Below, piece by piece: positions 34,512-43,109 of a stretch of 64,000 nt of DNA. Source of the stretch: Longimicrobiales bacterium. Its GTDB lineage: Bacteria; Gemmatimonadota; Gemmatimonadetes; Longimicrobiales; Gaopeijiaceae. A model generated the notes under the pieces. The model worked only from the letters and a program-made list of their open reading frames with translations. It searched no databases and was not told the DNA's origin. Numbering within the stretch: the first letter of the stretch is position 1; each line of letters opens with the position of its first letter. Position numbers and translations under genes: made by a program. Location: assembly GCA_029245345.1 (NCBI GenBank), contig JAQWPM010000021.1, positions 620,001-684,000 of the forward strand. Reading direction: 5' to 3'.

Positions 34512-35251
34512 GCGGAGCGCACACGCCCGAGGCCTCCGTCCACACCGAGCGTCTGCCCGGTCACCCAGTCTGCCTCGGACCCGAGAAGCCACGCCATGGC
34601 AGCGGCGATGTCCTCCGGCTCTCCAATCCTACCAAGCGCGTGCATCGCTTCCGAGGACGCACGCCCGGGCCCGCTCTTGGTGATGCGCTCCGTCAGCGGC
34701 GTCTCAACGAGTCCGGGCGCGACGGCGTTCACCCTTACGCCGGATCGGCCGTACGTCGCCGCGGCGGAGCGCACCAGCGCATCGATGCCTCCCTTGGCAG
34801 CCGCAATCGCCTCATGGTTCGCGAGCCCGATGGCCGCGGCGGCGGACGAGACCAGGACCACGCTCCCCTGCTTCTGTCTCATCATGGGCCGCACCGCCGC
34901 GCGCAGCACGGCGAACGAGCTGGTCAGATTGGCGGACACGGTGTCGGCCCATTCCTGCGGCTTCGTCAGGTGAGCCGGCTTGAGGAGGAGGCTGCCCACG
35001 CAACTCGCAACTCCATCAATGCGTCCATGAGCATCCATGACCTGCTCGACTGCCTGTTCTACGGCTTCGAAGTCCGATGCGTCGGCCGGGAGCGCAAGCG
35101 CACCGAGTTCCGTGGCCAAAGGGGCCAGCCGTGCGGGATCCCGCCCGGAAAGGGCGAGCTGCGCCCCCCCGAGCTCCAGCCGCCTGGCGAGCGCACCGCC
35201 AACGCCACCGTAGGCTCCGAAGATGAGATAAACCGGTTCTTGATTCGTCAT
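34508..35251 (-). CDS. Short-chain dehydrogenase/reductase lacking the catalytic Tyr
   Basis: A 247-aa classical-length SDR. The cofactor motif is GAYGGVGGALA (residues ~12-22), followed by the SVVLVSSAAAAIG strand and the C-terminal GQTLGVDGG. In the YxxxK position the sequence is HEAIAAAK, so the Lys remains but the usual Tyr is replaced by Ile. The PGLVETPL segment after it is normal. I recall other SDRs with a similar NHEAIAAAK stretch, so this may be a recognised subfamily, but catalysis by the standard Tyr-Lys mechanism is unlikely. It is the first gene of a three-gene operon. Confidence 0.82.
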   Translation of the reverse strand: MTNQEPVYLIFGAYGGVGGALARRLELGGAQLALSGRDPARLAPLATELGALALPADASDFEAVEQAVEQVMDAHGRIDGVASCVGSLLLKPAHLTKPQEWADTVSANLTSSFAVLRAAVRPMMRQKQGSVVLVSSAAAAIGLANHEAIAAAKGGIDALVRSAAATYGRSGVRVNAVAPGLVETPLTERITKSGPGRASSEAMHALGRIGEPEDIAAAMAWLLGSEADWVTGQTLGVDGGLGRVRSA

Positions 35252-35350
35252 TTTAGACCATTTCCTGGGCCGCGGAGAACGTGCAAAACCAAAATCGGGG
35301 ACGAGTCCGGAAGAACCCGCCCCCGCTGACCGATGATCGTCGGCGCTGCG

Positions 35351-35560
35351 CTAGTACTTGATGCGCAACCCAACTCCGAACGGCCACACCCACGAGTTGG
35401 ACGTGCCAACCTCGGCTTCGGCCGAGAAGGCGATGTCACCCTGCCGGCTGATCAGGAAGTCGACCGAAGGCGACGGCTGAATGCCCAACTTCGCGCCAGC
35501 GTTGATCGCCGGATACGTGTTGATGTGAGCCGTAACGATGTGCGGATAGTATAAACCCAT
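35351..35560 (-). pseudogene. Outer-membrane barrel C-terminal remnant
   Basis: Seventy residues read as the last strands of a beta-barrel protein (AHINTYPAINAGAKLGIQ, VDFLISRQGDIAFSAEAEV, WPFGVGLRIKY ending in a terminal aromatic). There is no signal peptide, and the frame meets a TAG within AT-rich patch B about 45 bp beyond its first Met. A whole barrel needs at least twice this length, so the 5' part has been lost at the patch boundary. Confidence 0.55.
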
Positions 35561-35690
35561 TTTCCATGACCGCCAACCTTTTGTCCAACTATCTGTCTAA
35601 CAAGGATGGATATTTGGTAAATATTGCGACTAGATACTCACAGTATCGCATCTATGTACAAGGAGTGTCTAACTATATACGTTCAGTGAT
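35551..35690. promoter_or_regulatory. AT-rich patch B with three TGTCTAAC-type sites
   Basis: The region contains TTGTCCAACTAT (35581-35592), CTGTCTAACAAGG beginning at 35593 and TGTCTAACTAT (35666-35676); the last 11 bases are identical to a site in patch A. ATGTACAAGG near 35654 is matched in reverse complement in patch C. It lies between a barrel remnant and the CIA30 gene (start 35813). Base composition contrasts sharply with the flanks. A multi-site operator/promoter is the likely role; a transposable-element scar is the alternative. Confidence 0.45.
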
Positions 35691-35812
35691 CAGGGGAGAG
35701 GGAGTCAGGCTCTTTGCTTCCTCTCCGCGAAAACACTCATTCCTCGCTGGCCCGCCAACTCGAAGGCGTCTACGAGGTTCGACCAGGGTCCATGTGACCG
35801 GGAACACAGCTG

Positions 35813-36457
35813 ATGACTTCGACGCCCCTACTCGCCCTGATGACCATCGCACAAGCACTAGTCACCTCAGGCCCAAACACTTCACGGTCCGACCTGCCCA
35901 AGGCGATGTCAGGGTCCTCGCCCGCCCCAGAGCAAGTCGAGCGCGTGATTGTCGACTTCACCGGCGAGCATCCTCAACGCTGGGCCATCGTGAATGATGG
36001 GGTCATGGGCGGGCGGTCCAATAGCAACATCGAGGTGACGGACCAGCGTACGGCAGTCTTCAGTGGGTTCCTCTCGCTGGAGAACAACGGTGGATTCGCG
36101 TCTACCCGTGCTGCGCTCGGGTCCAAGGTCCTGGAGGGCTTCGACGGTGTCGTGCTCCGCGTTAGGGGAGACGGTCGCACCTATCAGCTTCGTTTCAGGA
36201 TGGACGGGAGGTTTGACGGGGTGGCCTACCAAGCCGAGTTCACGACCGAGTCGGGTGAATGGACCGAGGTCGATCTTCCCTTCGAAGCGTTCCAACCGTC
36301 ATTCCGTGGATTCGTTCCACGGCGGGTCCCAGGTCTGGACCCACCCCGTATCAGACAGATGGGGATTCTCATCGGCGACAAGATCGAGGGGCCGTTCAGC
36401 TTGGAACTGGAATGGGTGAAGGCGTACCGGCGTGCCGAAACGGACGAACCCGCGTAA
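35813..36457 (+). CDS. CIA30-family (NDUFAF1-like) protein
   Basis: A 214-aa protein whose residues ~45-205 match the CIA30 family: WAIVNDGVMGGRSNS, FSGFLSLENNGGFAS, LRVRGDGRTYQLR and the late IGILIG-like strand (MGILIGDKIEGPFSLEL). The fold is a galactose-binding-like jelly roll. In mitochondria the homologue helps assemble complex I; bacterial members are mostly uncharacterised and often periplasmic or associated with redox cofactor assembly. The N-terminus is only weakly hydrophobic, so export is uncertain. AT-rich patch B lies upstream. Confidence 0.85.
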   Translation: MTSTPLLALMTIAQALVTSGPNTSRSDLPKAMSGSSPAPEQVERVIVDFTGEHPQRWAIVNDGVMGGRSNSNIEVTDQRTAVFSGFLSLENNGGFASTRAALGSKVLEGFDGVVLRVRGDGRTYQLRFRMDGRFDGVAYQAEFTTESGEWTEVDLPFEAFQPSFRGFVPRRVPGLDPPRIRQMGILIGDKIEGPFSLELEWVKAYRRAETDEPA

Positions 36458-36596
36458 TCGTGCACGGCCGAACGCATGACTTCGGTGCGTATACACCGAC
36501 CCCCTTCCATACGCTCTGCAGCGTTGCCACACCTCCTCTCCCCACCTACCGTGCTCTCTGACGCAACACCCCACTTGAGTCCGTAACGAGCCTACC

Positions 36597-37502
36597 ATGC
36601 GCCTGGATCAAATCCTCCCAGCCGTCCTCCTCCTGCTCGCCGCTGGTGCGGCCGCACCAACCCCTCAGGAAGCCCCCAAGACCGTCGCGGTGCTCCGTTT
36701 CGACAACAACACGGGCGACGAACGCTACGCCCACCTGGGCCGCGCAATGTCGGCCATGATGATCTCGGATCTGTCGGTGATCGAGGGAATCCGCTTCGTC
36801 GAGCGCGAGCGCGTCGAGGTCCTGCTCGAGGAGCTCGACCTGCAGCAGTCGGGGTACGCGGATCCGGCCACCGCAGTGAACGTCGGAATGATCAGCGGTG
36901 CCCAGTACGTCATCACGGGGGCGTTCGCATCCGTCGATCCCGAGATGCGACTGGACACCCGCGTGGCGAGCGTCGAGACCACCGAGATCATCCAGACGGC
37001 GGATGCGACGGGACTCAAAGACGAGCTCTTCGCCCTGCAGCAGATTCTGGCCGAGCAACTCATCGAAGGACTCGCGCTGGCCCTCACCGAGGAAGACCGC
37101 GAGAGGTTACGCGCGCAGCAGGAAGCCAACCGAATCGACAACGTGGAGGCGGCGCTCGCCTTTTCCCATGCGCTCTGTCTCCTGGACGAGGGTGCCTATG
37201 TCGAGGCCTTCGACCAGATCCAGGACGTGCAGAGCGCCGCCCCGGCCTCCGCGCTCGTGCGGGGCACGTTGGACCTCCTGAAGGACAAGGTGGCCGACGC
37301 CGCCAAGAGCTCCGTAACCGACCGGGCCAACCGCGCGATTGGTGGGCTTCTCGGGCGGAGACGCCAGGCACAGCCGCCGAGTCGCCCGGCGTCGGCGCGC
37401 CCGGACACGAGCTCGACGTCAACCTGCAGTACACCAGGGGCTGGGAAGACGAAGCCTACCACCTCAAAGAAGAATCGAACGTCCGGGTCGGGACGGATAT
37501 GA
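36597..37502 (+). CDS. CsgG-like secreted protein with overwritten C-terminus
   Basis: A signal peptide (ending AAAPTPQ, about residue 23) precedes a CsgG/FlgO-type domain: VAVLRFDNNTGDERYAHLG, MMISDLSVIEGIRFVERER, GAQYVITGAF and a late helix in LFALQQILAEQLIEGL. Such proteins form outer-membrane secretion nonamers or act as periplasmic penicillin-binding-protein-like assembly factors. From about residue 258 onward the frame reads through a TonB-receptor remnant in the wrong frame, giving a low-complexity Arg/Pro/Ser/Thr tail to residue 301. The true C-terminus is therefore lost or ends naturally just before. Function may persist because the core domain is complete. Confidence 0.7.
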   Translation: MRLDQILPAVLLLLAAGAAAPTPQEAPKTVAVLRFDNNTGDERYAHLGRAMSAMMISDLSVIEGIRFVERERVEVLLEELDLQQSGYADPATAVNVGMISGAQYVITGAFASVDPEMRLDTRVASVETTEIIQTADATGLKDELFALQQILAEQLIEGLALALTEEDRERLRAQQEANRIDNVEAALAFSHALCLLDEGAYVEAFDQIQDVQSAAPASALVRGTLDLLKDKVADAAKSSVTDRANRAIGGLLGRRRQAQPPSRPASARPDTSSTSTCSTPGAGKTKPTTSKKNRTSGSGRI

Positions 37503-38570
37503 CCCATCTGGAAGCCGTCGAGAACACACTGCCGCTGAGCATCGATTACACGCGGCCCCTAGCGAGTGGGCGGCTCCAATTGGGAGGGAGACTGCGGACC
37601 CGCTGGCTGCCCATCACCTACGCCGTAGACCGAGGTGTAGGCAGCGTCATTTACGATGGCCTGGGCGACGAGTCCGACTGGGACGAGGACCTGTTCGCGG
37701 CCTATGTGAACTTCGTCCGGGCCAAGCCCTCGTACTCGGTTGAAGCTGGGCTACGTGCGGAGCAAACCAACGTGACCTATACGATCCCGGACGAGAACAG
37801 CTACTAAAGCTCGAGCGACGCGTAAACGTATTTTGAGTTGTTCCCGAACCTGAAGCTGACCTGTGCCATTGGCGGATCCTACCGCATGGCCGCTGCGTTC
37901 AATCGGCGCATCGACCGCCCGGGCGAACCCGAACTTCGCATCTTCCCTAAATAGGACGATCCGGAGCTACTGAAGGTCGGCAACCCATACTTGAGGCGTC
38001 AGCGTACCGGCGCGACATCTCTGATGCCTTCCAGAGAGTCTCTCGCGATCGACGGTTCGAACACAGACTACGACATTGTCAACAAGATCTACCAGAACGC
38101 TGGGAATTCCACCCAAACCGGCGTCCAGTTGGTCCTCGAGCACCGGCTGGCACCCTCATGGCGGATGCCTGGGAGCATCAACTGGTTGGTGGTCGACATC
38201 GAAGGCCTCAAAACCACGCTGCTCTTCCCGACGCCCCGCCCGTTCTCCATCGCCGCGTCGCGAGACGACACCTGGGACGTCACCGCCAACAATCAGATCG
38301 CGCTTCCCCAGGGCGGCGACCTGCGCCTGGGCTTCATCTACTACGCAGCCCGGGAGGTACCCCAGGGCCGGGAACGCGCCCGATCCTCGTTCGACATCGC
38401 TGCGACCTGGCCCCCATATGGATGAGCGAGCCGAGGTCTCGTTCACGCTCACCGATGTCTTCAACGACTTCGCCGTGCGCACAGACATAGATGGGCAGGG
38501 CTTCTCGGCGCTCTACGAGAACTTCCTCGAAACGCAGGTAGCCAGGGTCCGGTTTCGGGTGCGCTTTTAG
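37386..38570 (+). pseudogene. TonB-dependent receptor C-terminal half, multiply disrupted
   Basis: The reading frame with ELDVNLQYTRGWEDEAY starts just after the CsgG-like domain and continues with barrel strands typical of TonB receptors (FAAYVNFVRAKPSYSVEAG, YFELFPNLKLTCAIGGSYR, DIVNKIYQNAGNSTQTG). It carries in-frame stops at 37805, 37823 and 37952. Each sits where a Tyr would be expected. An internal deletion lies near 37990-38035 (after GNPYLR), and a frameshift occurs near 38411. The final strands (ERAEVSFTLTDVFNDFAV to VARVRFRVRF) are intact in the last frame. The N-terminal plug and early barrel are absent. Clearly non-functional. Confidence 0.85.
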
Positions 38571-38584
38571 GGTAGTTTTCTCCC

Positions 38585-39034
38585 ATGCAGACCTACGACG
38601 AAAACCGACAAGCAAGCGCCGATCCCGCCTGGATTTTCGCGTTCAGCGCGTGGCTCATTGCCAGCACCTCCGCACTGGGCTCTCTCTTCTTCGGCGAAGT
38701 CATGAAGCTGCCTCCCTGCTCCCTGTGTTGGTATCAGCGCATCTTCATGTTTCCGCTGATGCTGATCCTGCCTTTTGCGCTCTTCCCCTTCGACAGGAAC
38801 GTGATTCGGTCCGTCATGCCGCTCGTCGGCTTCGGCGGGTTCTTGGCGGCCCTCCACGTTCTGATCGTCGCGGGGATCGTTCCGGAGCGCGTGGCACCGT
38901 GCAGGCAGGGCGTGCCTTGCTCGGAGACGGTGATCGAGTGGTTCGGGTTCGTGACGATTCCCATGCTGTCGTTCGTGGCCTTCGTGGCTATCTCAGTCCT
39001 GCTGATTCTTGCTCTACAACGGAGTGCAAAGTGA
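38585..39034 (+). CDS. dsbB: Disulfide bond formation protein B (DsbB/BdbC type)
   Basis: A 149-aa four-helix membrane protein with the periplasmic redox pairs of the family: PPCSLCWYQR (Cys45, Cys48) and CRQGVPC (Cys106, Cys112). It reoxidises the partner DsbA-like thiol oxidase and passes electrons to quinone. The following gene encodes that partner, and its GTG overlaps this stop by 4 bp. A disulfide-forming pair fits a cell with many secreted Cys-containing proteins and c-type cytochromes. Confidence 0.92.
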   Translation: MQTYDENRQASADPAWIFAFSAWLIASTSALGSLFFGEVMKLPPCSLCWYQRIFMFPLMLILPFALFPFDRNVIRSVMPLVGFGGFLAALHVLIVAGIVPERVAPCRQGVPCSETVIEWFGFVTIPMLSFVAFVAISVLLILALQRSAK

Positions 39035-39678
39035 AGAAGGAATCCCTGTTCGGCGGCGCGGCAGTCGCGTTGGTGGTGGTCTTCGCCGGGGCAGCTCTGA
39101 TGTTCAACGCCTCGAAGTCCGGAGGGACAGCCTCCGCAGCGAACATGGCCACGCTCGATCGTGTCCACGCGGCAACGACGGGCCCGGCGGATGCCCCGGT
39201 GGTGATCGCCGAGTTCATCGATCCCGCCTGTGAGACCTGCGCGCTCTTCTATCCGGCGGTGAAAGACCTGATGACCGCGAACCCCGACCAGATCAGGCTC
39301 GTGATCCGATGGGCTCCGTTCCACAACGGATCGCGCAACATCGTGGCCCTGCTGGAGGCCACCCGTAAACAGGGCAAGCTCTGGCCCGCACTGGAACGGC
39401 TGCTGTCGTCACAGAGCGCCTGGGCAATCAATCACTCCGCAGACGTGGACCTGGCCTGGGCGCAGCTCGCGGGGCTTGACCTGGACGGTGAGCAGATCTT
39501 GGTGGATATGGCTAGCGCCGAGGTCGCACAGATCGTGGAGCAGGACCTCGCGGACGCCGCCACCCTGAACGTGACGATGACCCCTGAGTACTTCGTCAAC
39601 GGCAAGCCGATGCCGAGCTTCGGGTGGGAACAGCTCCAGGGCTTGGTGGAAGAGGCGTTGGCAGAAGCCGGTCGGTGA
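39031..39678 (+). CDS. DsbA-family thiol:disulfide oxidoreductase
   Basis: From GTG 39031 (overlapping the DsbB stop) the protein is 215 aa with a single N-terminal membrane anchor (AAVALVVVFAGAALMF) and a periplasmic thioredoxin-fold domain. The active site is CETC (Cys67, Cys70) in EFIDPACETCALF, and the cis-Pro loop is TMTPEYFVNG. The sequence resembles the membrane-tethered DsbA/BdbD group rather than E. coli DsbA. It should oxidise substrate cysteines and be recycled by the adjacent DsbB. Confidence 0.9.
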   Translation: MKKESLFGGAAVALVVVFAGAALMFNASKSGGTASAANMATLDRVHAATTGPADAPVVIAEFIDPACETCALFYPAVKDLMTANPDQIRLVIRWAPFHNGSRNIVALLEATRKQGKLWPALERLLSSQSAWAINHSADVDLAWAQLAGLDLDGEQILVDMASAEVAQIVEQDLADAATLNVTMTPEYFVNGKPMPSFGWEQLQGLVEEALAEAGR

Positions 39679-39770
39679 GCTACCGGACACCGATGAACGG
39701 ATGTCGACGGACGAACGGAAGGACTTTGAGAGGCGCACCCGTGTGACGTCCTACCTTCATTGCGACGTAC

Positions 39771-41198
39771 TCAGCCGGGCCACTCAAGAGGTGCCTGATC
39801 GCCCGGATCGGAAGATCGGCGAAACTCCACTTGATACCCGGCCTGGCCGACATCTTCGAAGTAGTGGACGGTGAGCAAGTAAACCCCTGCCGTAAGGGGC
39901 ACGTTCTCGACCTCAGAGAGCCGGCCAGCCATCAACCCACCGGACCAATCGTACCACAGCACCGTCAGCTCGTGCATGTCTTCCGTGAGGTATTGCAACG
40001 TGCCGATCGTGCCGTCGTCGCTGTCGAACCCGAACGAATAAGCCCCGTCGCTCGGCACCTCGATGACCTTGGTCAGAAAACCCGAGAACCGCTCCGCAAC
40101 CCCGGGAACCAAGCCACGACCGCTCAGGTCGCGGGACACGCCAGTTGGACTGGATTGGGAATACAGGCTGCCAGGAGGGAGCGGATACGTCACTTCGTAC
40201 AATTCTTTCTCGAGAGAGAAAAACTCCTCTCTCCATCCATCGTGCAGGCTCAGGCGGCCGCGAAAGACATCCCCAGGCGTAAAGTCCCCATCGGTCGATC
40301 GGGCTTCGATATACCGAGCTGTCGTTGCCCGGGTCACGGCCAGAATGGTCCCCTCCTGGTCTGACGTGAGCTCGCGACGGTCAGGCACCTGCAGCCGACG
40401 CTCGTCGTACTCGACCTGCATGGTGCGCAGCCTCGGGATGTCCCCCTCCGAAACAATGGCGGGAGTCGGGGAACCGACCGGGCGCGGAACAACGGCTACC
40501 TGATATCCGGCTCGTCCTTGGCGCTCAAAGTAGTGAGTCGTCAACAGGTAGGTTCCCGCCTCCAGAGGCACGTCGATCTCAGAGAGGCGTCCGGCCATCG
40601 ACTGTTTGTTCCACCCATACCACAATAAGCGCACATCGTGCATGCCGTCCGTGACGTGCTGCAGCGTGCCAATCGTGCCGTCATCACTGTCTACGCCGAA
40701 GGTGTAGGTCTCGTCACTCGGCACCTCGATCACTTTTGTCAGGAAGCCCGTGAACCAGTTCGTCACCCCGGGGACGACGCCTCCGTGCCGCAGATTGCGG
40801 TATGCGGCAGTCGGGCTCGGTTCGAAGGACAAGACCCCAGCCGGAAGCGGGTGGGTCACCTCGTACACTTCTTTCTCGAAAGGAAAGAACTCCCCTCGCC
40901 ACCCGTCGTGCAGCTTCAGCGGCCCACGAAAGGGTCCAGAATCTGGACGCACTCCCTCAGCCGATCGGGCCTCGATGTACCGAGCCGTAGTAGCCCGGGC
41001 CAGGCCCAGAACGATCCGTTCCTGTTCATATGACAGCGTGCGAACGCTGGACACGTTGAGTCGACTCTCATCGTACTCGCCGTCCACCGTGCGCAACGTC
41101 GGGATTTCATCCTCCGTTAGAGTGGGCTGCGGAGGAGCGCAGGCGTTGACCGAGCACAGTATCGGGAGCGACGCGATCAGACGGGTGACGGGGTTCAT
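39771..41198 (-). CDS. Lipoprotein with two tandem PA14-like modules
   Basis: The preferred start is ATG 41198, giving a lipoprotein signal (ILCSVNAC). The 475-aa protein is an internal duplication: each ~215-residue half begins with a short segment (ATTARYIEARS, then LHDGWR.EFF..EKE.YEVT) and ends with a PA14-like sandwich (VDSDDGTIGTLQ or FDSDDGTIGTLQ, LWY.W, AGRLSE, YLLT.HYFE..G.AGYQV). PA14 modules bind glycans or act as adhesin/toxin regions. A decayed copy of its last module lies at 48001-48152 on the same strand. It is probably surface-exposed next to glycan genes. Confidence 0.75.
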   Translation of the reverse strand: MNPVTRLIASLPILCSVNACAPPQPTLTEDEIPTLRTVDGEYDESRLNVSSVRTLSYEQERIVLGLARATTARYIEARSAEGVRPDSGPFRGPLKLHDGWRGEFFPFEKEVYEVTHPLPAGVLSFEPSPTAAYRNLRHGGVVPGVTNWFTGFLTKVIEVPSDETYTFGVDSDDGTIGTLQHVTDGMHDVRLLWYGWNKQSMAGRLSEIDVPLEAGTYLLTTHYFERQGRAGYQVAVVPRPVGSPTPAIVSEGDIPRLRTMQVEYDERRLQVPDRRELTSDQEGTILAVTRATTARYIEARSTDGDFTPGDVFRGRLSLHDGWREEFFSLEKELYEVTYPLPPGSLYSQSSPTGVSRDLSGRGLVPGVAERFSGFLTKVIEVPSDGAYSFGFDSDDGTIGTLQYLTEDMHELTVLWYDWSGGLMAGRLSEVENVPLTAGVYLLTVHYFEDVGQAGYQVEFRRSSDPGDQAPLEWPG

Positions 41199-41545
41199 GG
41201 CTGGTAGTCGCCGGGCTGACATACTGGTCCAAATGAGGGGAATAAACCATGAATCTGAACCACCCACACCCCCATCGTTTTCCCAGGCCGACCGATGATC
41301 GGAAGAATCGAATCGTAAGGTAAGCTGCCGACGAGGCGCATGGCGAAGGGAGGGCGACCCCCACGTTGCGTGGGCCCAAAACGGCGCCGAAAATAGCTTC
41401 GGGCCGATGGCGGCTGCAAGACGTCCTCAGGCTGGGTTCAGCCCCGACGCTTCGGTACGGATGGAGGCTCTTGCCCGCCCCCGAGCCTGGTCTCACCTTC
41501 GCATCCCCAACCCCCCTGGAAGCTGTCAGAGTATTGGAGACAGGA

Positions 41546-42364
41546 GTGGAGAATGAACAGATAGGGCTCGCGAACCCGTTTCGCATTCTCGCCATCTATT
41601 TGATCGCCACTGCGCCGCCGCTGCTTCTCGGCCCCCTCTCGGTTCCGCACGTGACATTGGCGGTGGTGCACGTATCGCTCATCGGAGTCACCTGGAGGCT
41701 CAGGGAATACCGCCAAGCAGATGGCCGAGCCGCCTGGGCAGGCCTTATCGCGATTCCACTTCTCTACACAGAAATCGGCCAGATCAACCAATACCTGGCT
41801 GCGGGATATCACGACCCTTTCGTCATGTCACTGGAGTCGTTCGTCTTCGGGTCGCCCGCCACAGAGTTGGCTGCGGCCCTCCCCAGTCTCTGGCTGAGTG
41901 AGACGCTCCATTTCGCCTACCTGTCGTACTTCCCCGCCATCTTCGTTCCTCCAGCACTGCTCTTCTTCGCGGGCCGCACGGATGCGTTCCGGGAATCTGT
42001 CTCTGCCGTGTTACTGGCTGCCGTCTTGTGCTTCGTCGTGTTCGTGTACTTCCCAGTCCAGGGCCCCCGGTACTTCGGCCCCCCCGAAGGCGTTCCGGAC
42101 GGCCCCCTGAGAAGGCTCACCCTTTCGGTACTCGAGACAGGCTCATCACGAGGCGCCGCCTTCCCATCGTCACACATGTCGATCGTCACCGCTCAAGCCT
42201 TCGTACAACTTCGGGCTACCCGCAGTGTGGGCATCGTCGTAACGATCGCTGCTTTGGGAATTGGAATTGGCGCAGTGTACGGTGGCTTTCACTACGCGAT
42301 CGACATGGTGCTCGGCGGCGCCATTGGACTAGCGGCGGCCTACACGACCCGCGACAGGACATAG
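41546..42364 (+). CDS. PAP2-like phosphatase / inositolphosphotransferase-type membrane protein
   Basis: GTG 41546, preceded by GGAGACAGG, starts a protein of 272 aa with about six helices. PAP2-type motifs are present in an altered form: VQGPRYFGPP in place of KxxxxxxRP, AAFPSSHMSI for the PSGH site and GGFHYAIDMVLG for the third motif. This variant resembles the aureobasidin-resistance/inositol phosphotransferase branch of PAP2 proteins, which transfer phospho-headgroups. It is the first plus-strand gene of the glycan region. A longer upstream frame (from 41366) has no hydrophobic or conserved content. Confidence 0.78.
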   Translation: MENEQIGLANPFRILAIYLIATAPPLLLGPLSVPHVTLAVVHVSLIGVTWRLREYRQADGRAAWAGLIAIPLLYTEIGQINQYLAAGYHDPFVMSLESFVFGSPATELAAALPSLWLSETLHFAYLSYFPAIFVPPALLFFAGRTDAFRESVSAVLLAAVLCFVVFVYFPVQGPRYFGPPEGVPDGPLRRLTLSVLETGSSRGAAFPSSHMSIVTAQAFVQLRATRSVGIVVTIAALGIGIGAVYGGFHYAIDMVLGGAIGLAAAYTTRDRT

Positions 42365-42726
42365 GCACTCGCCCCGACGCCCACGGCAGTCATCCAACGC
42401 CAGTTGTCGTACAGGTAGTGGATCACATGGGTATCCCAAGCCGCCCAAGTGTCGCCCCGTAGGTGTCCCACGTAGGAAAGCGCCGGATCCCCATGTCCGT
42501 GCTCGTCTAACGACAGTATCCGCATGTCATCACGCACCCCGAACTCTCGGAGGCGGCCCGTCAAAAAGAGGGGGCCTGTGGTCGTGAGAACCCTGACGTG
42601 ACGCGGCCAAATCTTGCCCCAAGTGCGGAAGGCCCGCGGGAGGGCATCAATGCCGTGTTGGGCTGCACGGAACCGCTCGGGTACGTCCCGGTCTTTCCAC
42701 GTCTGGTGGATTGTCTTCGGGATCAT
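42340..42726 (-). pseudogene. GT32-type glycosyltransferase, internally deleted
   Basis: The frame from ATG 42726 opens with MIPKTIHQTWKDRDVPERF, the hallmark N-terminus of OCH1/GT32 sugar transferases. It then jumps within a few residues to a C-terminal-type sequence (VLTTTGPLFLTGRLREFG and DTWAAWDTHVIHYLYDNW). The central part with the DxD nucleotide-sugar site, normally ~100 residues, is missing. At 128 aa it is about half the family length and almost certainly inactive. It converges on and overlaps the PAP2-like gene by 25 bp. Confidence 0.7.
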
Positions 42727-43109
42727 TTGGATGCGCTGGCAATGCGTCGTACGGACGTGAAGCGAGACATGTCCTCCCCACTTCGAGACAGGACGATCAT
42801 GCAATCGATGAGCCACTTCGCAAAGACGCTCTTCGAGCTGTAGTCAGGACCAGGCTTCACCCCGGTCGCTTCTCGCGGCCGCCACCACTAGAGGGGACGT
42901 ATTGCGAAAGCGGCTGACCCATCACTTGTTTCTCACTTCTATCGCTCGACGCTCCTTACCTAGACGACAACTGCCTTCGAGAGAGTCGCTTGGCGGAGGG
43001 ACGGTGCAGTAGCGAAATCTGAAGCGACGAACACGACGCGAGCAGGCCCCTGGCCTAGGTCGACGATGCTCTCTTTTTTCAGACAACGAACAGACCTGCA
43101 GGGAGAACA
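42727..43109. other. Intergenic region, nothing recognised
   Basis: I found no gene, terminator or palindrome here beyond the ribosome site (GGGAG, five bases before ATG 43110) of the Stealth gene. Confidence 0.5.
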
